A stretch of 5,297 nt of DNA from JBGTHB01 sp041746415 (GTDB lineage Bacteria > Pseudomonadota > Gammaproteobacteria > Coxiellales > Coxiellaceae). This document shows positions 1-4,820 of the stretch, piece by piece (position 1 is the stretch's first letter; every line of letters begins with the position of its first letter). The position numbers and the translations under genes were made by a program. Where the stretch lies: contig JBGTHB010000194.1 in NCBI GenBank assembly GCA_041746415.1, positions 1 to 5,297 on the forward strand, read 5' to 3'. The notes beneath the pieces are model-generated. The model did no database searches and was not told the DNA's origin. It saw only the letters and a list, made by a program, of their open reading frames with translations.

Positions 1-197
1 ATCTTCGCTCTCCCCTTAAGAAACCCCATCGCTACTTTCTAGCACCTTTGCAAAAAATCCAAATCTTGTTTCTTTGCAAAGAAGCTATCCGTTTTTTCTA
101 AGTGCACGCCATCCTGGCATGAACTTCTCAATTCTTACAAAACCCCGGCCCAAACTTGCAAAGCTCCAAGTTTTCGCTTTGCTTGTCCATATATATA
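1..197 (-). other. tRNA-operon downstream spacer with inverted repeats; possible start of a gene at the edge
   Basis: No tRNA or convincing ORF is visible here on either strand. Read on the minus strand it follows tRNA-Gly. It holds two interleaved 7-bp inverted repeats (158-164 with 176-182, and 152-158 with 167-173) and a perfect 14-bp palindrome at 70-83 (TTCTTTGCAAAGAA). At the left edge the minus strand reads AAGGGGAGA (9-17), six more bases, then AT at positions 2-1. If the next base outside is G, this is a good Shine-Dalgarno followed by an ATG about 7 nt later. Since tRNA-Tyr and tRNA-Gly usually precede tuf in Gammaproteobacteria, that gene could be tuf; this is inference from order only. 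The tRNA-Thr that often sits between tRNA-Gly and tuf is absent. Confidence 0.4.
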
Positions 198-271
198 TGG
201 AGCGGGTGATGGGAATCGAACCCACACCATCAGCTTGGAAGGCTGAGGTTCTACCGTTGAACTACACCCGC
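198..271 (-). tRNA. tRNA-Gly (anticodon TCC)
   Basis: The minus strand folds into a complete cloverleaf. The acceptor stem is GCGGGTG (271-265) with CACCCGC (208-202), the D arm GTTC/GAAC, and the anticodon stem TCAGC/GCTGA around loop CTTCCAA with anticodon TCC at 239-237. The T arm carries the canonical GGTTCGATT sequence. The discriminator is T at 201 and the CCA end is encoded at 200-198. It decodes GGA and GGG. It lies 16 nt downstream of tRNA-Tyr and is almost certainly cotranscribed with it. Confidence 0.97.
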
Positions 272-285
272 GCGCCTCTTAAAAA

Positions 286-372
<87 letters not shown>

Positions 373-590
373 AAATTTTTCTTCTTTTTTTAACTCCGTG
401 CCTTTGTCATCCATGGCGCTTAGGACGGGCTTGCCTTCCATGGGCAAACCGTTCGCCGGGAAAAAGCTTCGCTTTTTCATTATTCCGACTTACCCGCTCG
501 GGGTAGACCCTTTAAAATTTCACTTTAATTTCTTTAAATAGTGCTTTTGCTAATTAAAAATAGCCATCAACATAAGCCAAAATTAAGCAC
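373..590 (-). other. Hairpin-rich leader of the tRNA-Tyr/Gly transcript
   Basis: About 215 nt separate the likely promoter from tRNA-Tyr, and no credible gene lies in them. On the minus strand there are three visible hairpins in a row: ACCCCGAGCGGGT-type stem (505-491, 5 bp, 5-nt loop), AAAAAGC/GCTTTTT with a 3-nt loop (477-461), and TTGCC/GGCAA (447-431). Two CCATGG palindromes lie 27 bp apart (411-416, 438-443) and their 3' flanks are similar, so this may be a dispersed intergenic repeat or a relic. The A/T-rich stem at 461-477 lacks a clear T-tract after it and is not a convincing terminator. Confidence 0.4.
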
Positions 591-593
591 GAT

Positions 594-622
594 ATTGTGC
601 GGATGATGCGTGTCGATGTCAA
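594..622 (-). promoter_or_regulatory. Probable sigma70 promoter of the tRNA-Tyr/Gly transcript
   Basis: On the minus strand a perfect -35 TTGACA (622-617) is followed after 17 bp by CACAAT (599-594), which matches four of six -10 consensus bases including the key A2 and T6. Transcription would start near 587, about 215 nt before tRNA-Tyr. The position between the end of the transferase gene and the tRNAs fits a separate promoter for the stable RNA transcript. Confidence 0.5.
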
Positions 623-692
623 CAAAAAGCCAAGTTAATTGCTTGAAAATCTGAAGAAATTGCAGTGATCAATGCGATTGGTTTAATTTTGT

Positions 693-1373
693 TCACAACT
701 TATCAGCGTAAACTAAATCAAGCGGGCTTTTATTTGGCACACACAAAGCAGCAGAATAGCCCGCACTAACAGTCAACGAACCCAAATAACACGTTTGCGC
801 CGCAAATTCAGCAGACACCGTTGCCTGCAAACAATCCATACCTGCTTCTTTAATTGAAACTGTGAATTTATCTAAACCAAAACTCACGCCACGACCAATC
901 ATTTTTAAATAGGCTTCCTTACGTGTCCACAAACGGAAAAAAACAGCCAAGCGCTCACTGTCTTCAACTCGCATCAATGCGGCTGCTTCACTAGAGGAAA
1001 AAAATCGCTCGCTGATTTGGGCAAAATCAATTATCGTCTTGTGCTTTTCAATATCCACACCAACTGGCGCTGTTTTGCAAATGCCAAGCAACGCCATATC
1101 GCCACTGTGCGATAAATTAAAATAAATGGGATCGCCTATTAACGCCGGCTTGCCGTAACGGTTATACACATAATGCAATTTTTTCGGGTTGATATCTAAC
1201 CGTAACGCTAATACTTCGCGCAACATAGCATGCGATAAAATAAAAGCCCGCTTAGCTGGTTCAATAATTAAGCGATCAGCGCGCAGCTGTTCTTCCTCAT
1301 CCAAAAACTGATACGCCTGGTTTATATCCAACCCTAAGCGCGTTAAATCGTATTGAAAAATTTCAACTTGCAT
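693..1373 (-). CDS. 4'-phosphopantetheinyl transferase, Sfp/Gsp/HetI type
   Basis: It transfers the phosphopantetheine arm of coenzyme A to a serine of carrier proteins (fatty-acid, polyketide or nonribosomal peptide ACP/PCP domains) in the cytoplasm. With the ATG at 1373 the protein has 226 residues, close to Sfp. Visible motifs are YGKPAL (about 73-78), FNLSHSGD (85-92), VGVDIE (104-109) and WTRKEAYLKMIGRG (149-162). D107, E109 and E153 are the expected Mg2+ ligands; Sfp uses D107, E109 and E151. Starts at GTG 1388 and ATG 1379 are also possible, but only ATG 1373 has a suitably spaced AGG (7 nt), and it gives Sfp-like numbering. No carrier protein or biosynthetic cluster is visible beside it, so its partner could be the housekeeping ACP or a remote pathway; the substrate is unknown. 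No obvious terminator follows it. Confidence 0.93.
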   Translation of the reverse strand: MQVEIFQYDLTRLGLDINQAYQFLDEEEQLRADRLIIEPAKRAFILSHAMLREVLALRLDINPKKLHYVYNRYGKPALIGDPIYFNLSHSGDMALLGICKTAPVGVDIEKHKTIIDFAQISERFFSSSEAAALMRVEDSERLAVFFRLWTRKEAYLKMIGRGVSFGLDKFTVSIKEAGMDCLQATVSAEFAAQTCYLGSLTVSAGYSAALCVPNKSPLDLVYADKL

Positions 1374-1400
1374 AGCCATACCTATCACAATAATGCGCGC

Positions 1401-1429
1401 ATCTTACGCAAAAAACCAAGGCAGGACAA
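1401..1429 (-). promoter_or_regulatory. Probable sigma70 promoter of the phosphopantetheinyl transferase gene
   Basis: The minus strand reads TTGTCC (1429-1424), a 17-bp spacer, then TAAGAT (1406-1401), each matching four of six consensus bases. Transcription would begin near 1394, giving a leader of about 20 nt before ATG 1373. It lies downstream of the entericidin terminator, which supports independent transcription of the transferase gene. Confidence 0.45.
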
Positions 1430-1485
1430 TGAAGCCAGACGTGATGCGACCTGAAATTATTACTATAAATGAAGCTAGAAATGAG

Positions 1486-1520
1486 AAAAAATTCGACGAC
1501 ATCACAAGTAACGTCGTCGA
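1486..1520 (-). terminator. Rho-independent terminator of the entericidin-like gene
   Basis: On the minus strand an 8-bp perfect stem TCGACGAC/GTCGTCGA (1520-1513 with 1500-1493) with a 12-nt loop is followed by AT and six T residues (1491-1486). It begins 10 nt after the stop codon of the lipoprotein gene, so it ends that transcript before the transferase promoter. Confidence 0.85.
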
Positions 1521-1529
1521 GAATTGGTT

Positions 1530-1682
1530 TTAATCATTCGCGCCGTGTTTTTCAGCGGAACCCGAAAGCGCTTTGCCACCGGCCTGCATATCTTGACCAA
1601 CACCTTTGACGGTATTGCATGCCGCTAGAGTTAAAAATAAAATCGCCACAGCCGACACACTCATCATCTTCACTAATTTCAT
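1530..1682 (-). CDS. Entericidin EcnA/EcnB-family small lipoprotein
   Basis: The gene encodes 50 residues. An N-terminal signal peptide with two lysines (K2, K5) and a hydrophobic core (about 8-20) ends in the lipobox LAAC, with Cys22 as the lipidated residue. The mature part, beginning CNTVKGVGQDMQAGGKAL, carries the family's C-N-T-x-x-G-x-G-x-D pattern and ends in a charged tail (SAEKHGAND). Known entericidins are envelope lipoproteins; in E. coli EcnA and EcnB form an antidote/toxin pair in which EcnB promotes lysis in stationary phase. Here only one copy is present, so toxin or antidote function is not implied, and in many bacteria single copies act as stress-related lipoproteins. An AGGAG lies 9 nt before the ATG. 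The gene has its own promoter and terminator, so it is a monocistronic unit. Confidence 0.9.
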   Translation of the reverse strand: MKLVKMMSVSAVAILFLTLAACNTVKGVGQDMQAGGKALSGSAEKHGAND

Positions 1683-1708
1683 AACGTCACTCTCCTAGGT
1701 TTGCAGTA

Positions 1709-1736
1709 ATCGTATCAGCCGCCGCCTTTATGTCAA
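1709..1736 (-). promoter_or_regulatory. Sigma70-type promoter of the entericidin-like gene
   Basis: The minus strand reads a perfect TTGACA (1736-1731), 16 bp, then TACGAT (1714-1709), which matches four of six -10 bases. Transcription would start near 1702, about 20 nt before the ATG at 1682 and just upstream of the AGGAG. The -35 box contains the TGA stop codon (1735-1733) of the DUF2339 reading frame. E. coli ecnB uses the stationary-phase sigma factor; nothing here decides between sigma70 and sigmaS. Confidence 0.65.
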
Positions 1737-3988
1737 CTGTCTAGTTGCGACAATTTTTTAGGTGGCAGCGGCGTAAAATAACCGATGAATAACAGCAAAA
1801 TTCCCACTGAAATAAATGAGATAATCCGCGCAATAGTGTTTTGATTGCTTAAATCCACCAACAAAACTTTTATCACCAACACACCTATTAAACTTGCCCC
1901 CGCCATCCAAGGCAATCGTTTATGCTTAACGCTACCGCCAATCGTAAACGTCAATGCGATAACCGCCCACAAAATAGATAGCGAAATTTGTGCTGTTGCA
2001 GAATTCATAATGGCTGAGACAGACAAGGGCAAATCAGCCCAGTGATGCAATGTTCGCAATAAAATGGCGTTTGCCCACATAAATCCAACGGCAAATAAAC
2101 ACAATAAAGTTATTTTTAAATTATTCGGCAACCGCTGCGCTAACCATTGCCGCTGTGTTTTTCGCCAATGGTAAATAGAAAACAAAATTAACCCTGTCGA
2201 CAAATCAACAGGATTGAGCAGCGGCAAATAAATTAACGGAAGCATGGAACCGGTGGTGTTTAAGGTGCTGGCAAAAAACCACAACAAAAACACACCACAT
2301 AAAGCCAGCGGCGTATAACGCGCATACACTTGCGATTGATAGCAAAATGGAAACACACGCAACACATTACCGCATTCAAATACAAAATAATAAAGCGCAA
2401 TGGCAATACCCATAGTAGCGTAATGAGAATCCATTTGATTTGGAATCACAGTATGATTAAATCGAGCCACACACAGCCCAATTTGTACTAACGTAGCACA
2501 CCATAATAAAGCGGTTAGCCATACGCCCGACACAGTGCTTAAATAATTTTTCAAAAAATATAAACTGCCATAACAGAATAAAATAGCAATCAAATAAGGC
2601 GCAAATAAATAATACATAAAGGTGTTAGGCATCACGCCGTTAATAACTTCATTTATTAACAGCAGGCTAACGGCAATATAAACCAAAACCTGTAATAAAT
2701 TAAATTTAATAAAACGATTCACCACTGCCGCCACAAATCCACAGGCAGAAAAATACAATAAGCCAGCGAAAACAGCTTGCCAATACTCGTGATGCCCCAG
2801 CAACCAAACAAGCTGCTGCGGTATAACATGGTGATGGAAGTAAACCCAGTTTTCATACACACCAATAAAAATAAACCACAGCAATCCTAAAATAAAAAAC
2901 GACAAGCGTAAGTCTGGATGCTCTTTGGCAACATAAGCGCTGAAAAATGCGCTCATGATTAAAACTAACGCTCCCAAAAACGTTCCGTTTAACAAATACC
3001 ATACATGCACCTGAGGCGGAAAATAATAAATAAATAAAATGAATGCAGCCAACTGCAACAGCACACCAGCAAAGCAAGGCCACCTGCGTTGCTGCCAACG
3101 CCCATACCAAAACAAAGCCGCCCCCTCTAACGCCCACGTGATTCCAGTCCAATGATTTTGCAACGCTAACGGTATTGCCGCAGTGAAGAAAATAATGGCA
3201 CAAGCTAACATGGCAAACAATATTGGCCGGTTTTGCGTTTTGATTAAATGCAAAATCATGGCTATAACACCATAAAGTGCTGCTAACGCAAATGAAGCAA
3301 TCGCCATATGCAGTGCCTCATAGTGCAACAACTTAGCCTGATAAAGAAAAAAGATTAATGGCAAAGCAAAAGTTAAAGTGGTATCAATTATTTTTTTTGC
3401 GCCTTGTGTTTTTTTATAACTGAAAACAATGGCCACAAGAAGATACAGAAGAAAAAATAAAATCAGAAAAGTTTGCGTAACCGCAAAATAACTCACAGCA
3501 TACGCTTGATAACTCCACAGACCGGTTGCAGCAAAAGTAGCAATAAAACCAAGGTAGTTCAGTTCACGCCACTGCCTAAACCAAGCAATAATAAATATAC
3601 CCACGTTTAGCACCAAGTAATAACTAAACAATGCTGTGACATCAGGAGTATTGCTTTGCAATAACAGCGGCGCAATAAAACCGCCTAAAAAACTAAACAG
3701 AGCTAAATATTTAGCATTCTGCCAAGTAGACAGCACCACCCCAGCAATTGCCACCACGACTAAAATGGCGAACGCCGTCGCCATTCCAAATAAATCATAA
3801 AACTGAAAGGCCCCAAACACAGTAAGATAAACAATACCTAAACCCACACCTTGTAAAATTAGCGCAGTCATCGCTTGCTGCTTACGCAATAACAATCCAA
3901 TGCCAAGTGTAATCAAGCCAATAACGCTGGCAATGGCTAAGCGCCAGCGAATGGACAACATGCCATGCTCAGCTGCGTACTTCACCAA
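1733..3988 (-). CDS. DUF2339 multi-spanning membrane protein, main (C-terminal) part of a frame-broken gene
   Basis: This frame encodes up to 751 residues of almost continuous hydrophobic segments, roughly two dozen, separated by short charged loops, so it is an integral inner-membrane protein. Family features of DUF2339 (PF10101) are VKYAAEHG at the start, LGGFIAPLLL (101-110), the following FSYYLVLNVGIFIIAWF stretch, and WALEGAALFWYG (285-296). The function of the family is unknown. The frame opens with TTG at 3988; GTG 3985 and ATG 3961 are alternatives. None is a family start: the frame begins in the middle of the first conserved transmembrane segment, whose first half is encoded in the other frame ending at 3969. 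The whole is therefore best read as one gene, 1733-4304, with a frameshift at 3984-3995. If translated alone, ATG 3961, which lies 7 nt after the upstream stop and has a GAG six bases before it, could be used by coupling. Confidence 0.88.
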   Translation of the reverse strand: MVKYAAEHGMLSIRWRLAIASVIGLITLGIGLLLRKQQAMTALILQGVGLGIVYLTVFGAFQFYDLFGMATAFAILVVVAIAGVVLSTWQNAKYLALFSFLGGFIAPLLLQSNTPDVTALFSYYLVLNVGIFIIAWFRQWRELNYLGFIATFAATGLWSYQAYAVSYFAVTQTFLILFFLLYLLVAIVFSYKKTQGAKKIIDTTLTFALPLIFFLYQAKLLHYEALHMAIASFALAALYGVIAMILHLIKTQNRPILFAMLACAIIFFTAAIPLALQNHWTGITWALEGAALFWYGRWQQRRWPCFAGVLLQLAAFILFIYYFPPQVHVWYLLNGTFLGALVLIMSAFFSAYVAKEHPDLRLSFFILGLLWFIFIGVYENWVYFHHHVIPQQLVWLLGHHEYWQAVFAGLLYFSACGFVAAVVNRFIKFNLLQVLVYIAVSLLLINEVINGVMPNTFMYYLFAPYLIAILFCYGSLYFLKNYLSTVSGVWLTALLWCATLVQIGLCVARFNHTVIPNQMDSHYATMGIAIALYYFVFECGNVLRVFPFCYQSQVYARYTPLALCGVFLLWFFASTLNTTGSMLPLIYLPLLNPVDLSTGLILFSIYHWRKTQRQWLAQRLPNNLKITLLCLFAVGFMWANAILLRTLHHWADLPLSVSAIMNSATAQISLSILWAVIALTFTIGGSVKHKRLPWMAGASLIGVLVIKVLLVDLSNQNTIARIISFISVGILLLFIGYFTPLPPKKLSQLDS

Positions 3989-4304
3989 ATATCAATAGCA
4001 ACCCACCGACCAAGGCGATGACATTGCGCGTGGTTAAAAAAGCACGGATTTTTTTAGCTACCGCCTCTTTTTGGTGGCTAAATAAGTCTGTTGATTTAGC
4101 CACTGTTATTGCCGGCGTTTGAACAAACGTCGGCTTGGGTTTAGCCGCAATGGGTTGCTGCGTTACCACCTTGTGCGTTGGCGGTGGTGCTGTGCCGTAA
4201 ACTTTTCGCTCCAGGACACTTAAACGTTTCCTGAGCGAGGAAACACTCCCCGCCAAAGAAATTACTGCTATTACAAGAATGATAAAAAAGATGAAATTGA
4301 TCAT
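3969..4304 (-). CDS. DUF2339 membrane protein, N-terminal fragment of the frame-broken gene
   Basis: The frame encodes 111 residues. A transmembrane helix (about 3-19) is followed by a short coiled-coil segment LRKRLSVLERKV (24-35), a proline- and alanine-rich linker (about 39-68), and a basic stretch leading to NVIALVGGLLLIFG (94-107), after which the frame runs into four foreign codons and TGA. This order (membrane anchor, coiled coil, low-complexity linker, first DUF2339 transmembrane segment) is the usual N-terminus of the family. The next family residues (VKYAAEHG) are read in the +1 frame, overlapping by 20 nt. The ATG at 4304 has only a weak GAG six bases before it. Likely an inactivated or variant gene; a sequencing or assembly fault is possible but a single-base fault does not fully restore the family spacing. 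Confidence 0.8.
   Translation of the reverse strand: MINFIFFIILVIAVISLAGSVSSLRKRLSVLERKVYGTAPPPTHKVVTQQPIAAKPKPTFVQTPAITVAKSTDLFSHQKEAVAKKIRAFLTTRNVIALVGGLLLIFGEVRS
3984..3995 (-). other. Frameshift point within the DUF2339 gene
   Basis: The minus strand reads ATATTTGGTGAAG here. Frame one gives I-F-G-E, frame two gives Y-L-V-K. DUF2339 proteins, as I recall them, read F-G-x-x-[FY]-L-x-K-Y at this place, so the sequence shows both sides of that motif with the middle gone. A 14-nt deletion between two TTTGGTG repeats (one coding F-G-x, the other coding [FY]-L-V) would give exactly this sequence and the observed +1 frame change. Confidence 0.6.
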
Positions 4305-4403
4305 GATGGCTCATAGTAGCCTTTAGATTTGTTCATTTGCAATAGTCCCTGGGATTGTCAAAATCCGTTGGGATTGCATAGGTTACCCATCACATTCACC
4401 AGA

Positions 4404-4432
4404 TTGAGCGACTTAATTGAAGCGCATATAAT
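4404..4432 (+). promoter_or_regulatory. Strong plus-strand sigma70 promoter
   Basis: TTGAGC (4404-4409), a 17-bp spacer and a perfect TATAAT (4427-4432) form a near-consensus promoter on the strand opposite to all other genes. Transcription would begin near 4439 and run toward the HTH genes, becoming antisense to them if it passes 4614. What it serves is unclear: a small RNA, a very short protein, or an antisense transcript. Confidence 0.5.
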
Positions 4433-4473
4433 AAGTCTCAATAAAAACGTCAGATTCCGATACGAGACACATA

Positions 4474-4572
4474 GTGCCATTAGGACGAAACGCCAAAAAA
4501 TTTAAAGACTCACTCAAGCCATCAGCAAGTAAAGAAGCTATGGCTGAGTTTGATATTGAAAATACTTTATAA
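4474..4572 (+). CDS. Possible 32-residue protein, unrecognised
   Basis: A GTG (4474) with GAG seven bases before it starts a 32-codon ORF ending in TAA. The frame is open back to 4435, just after the -10 box of the plus-strand promoter. The product is hydrophilic, lysine-rich in its first half (NAKKFKDSLK) and acidic near the end (AEFDIENTL). I recognise no family. Its position about 35 nt after a strong promoter is the only support; the transcript may equally be noncoding, or this may be a relic of a longer gene. Confidence 0.2.
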   Translation: MPLGRNAKKFKDSLKPSASKEAMAEFDIENTL

Positions 4573-4613
4573 AATTAGGCATCACTAAACAGCATACAGG
4601 CTTATTGATTAGC

Positions 4614-4820
4614 TTATTTCGGGATAATTTTATTTTGCAATTCTTGAATTGTTTTGCAATTGTATTTAAGCAGCAGTGTTTTGAGATAATAGCACTGCAG
4701 GGTACGCATAGTGATTTTCATTTGTTGGGCGAGCAACACAAATGATGCTTCTTGTTTTATTGCATTGAGTATTTTCTCTTCTCTGAAATTAAGTTGTATT
4801 TTTTCTGCCATGCTAGTCAT
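4614..4820 (-). CDS. Small LuxR-type helix-turn-helix protein, diverged copy of the neighbouring HTH
   Basis: From ATG 4820 the product has 68 residues and is little more than one GerE/LuxR-type DNA-binding domain. The register is LNFREEKIL, then AQQMKIT, then MRTLQCYY as the presumed recognition helix, then KYNCKTIQEL. It aligns with the HTH of the upstream gene (LTKREYEV, GQQLDLS, ARTIEFY, KLNCASRFDL) with about a dozen identities and two one-residue gaps, so it looks like a diverged duplicate. The usual T-V-E of LuxR recognition helices is T-L-Q here. The frame is open back to an ATG at 4853, inside the upstream gene; ATG 4820 (GGA eight bases before) and ATG 4811 are more likely. The start overlaps the upstream stop (ATGACTAG), suggesting translational coupling. 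A DNA-binding partner or inhibitor of the larger protein is possible, but so is a second domain cut off by a frameshift. Confidence 0.6.
   Translation of the reverse strand: MTSMAEKIQLNFREEKILNAIKQEASFVLLAQQMKITMRTLQCYYLKTLLLKYNCKTIQELQNKIIPK

Larger units (their letters stand above)
4305..4613. other. Intergenic region between the HTH genes and the DUF2339 gene
   Basis: No minus-strand gene is visible. It contains a strong plus-strand promoter (4404-4432), a short plus-strand ORF (4474-4572) and, just upstream of the DUF2339 start, two copies of TGGGATTG 19 bp apart (4350-4357, 4369-4376) flanking a small inverted repeat GGATT/AATCC (4352-4356, 4362-4366). A minus-strand TTGACA (4361-4356) sits within that repeat, but I see no good -10 at the right distance, so the promoter of the DUF2339 gene is unresolved. 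No convincing terminator for the HTH transcript was found. Confidence 0.4.

Noticed and set aside
461..477. AAAAAGC/GCTTTTT hairpin as a terminator
   Set aside because: The stem is mostly A-T pairs, has no following T-tract beyond its own arm, and on the minus strand would stop transcription before the tRNAs.
1845..2045. Plus-strand open frame of 66 codons
   Set aside because: It lies entirely antisense to the clear DUF2339 reading frame and shows no family features or ribosome site.
2853..3203. Minus-strand open frame of 116 codons in a second frame
   Set aside because: It is nested in the DUF2339 frame; its cysteine- and valine-rich product is the out-of-frame reading of transmembrane-coding sequence.
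3984..3995. Programmed +1 frameshifting or a single-base sequencing error as the explanation for the DUF2339 break
   Set aside because: I see no recognised +1 shift site (no slow or stop codon in the right place as in prfB), and a one-base correction leaves the conserved motif about four residues short. A 14-nt deletion fits better, though reads are needed to be certain.
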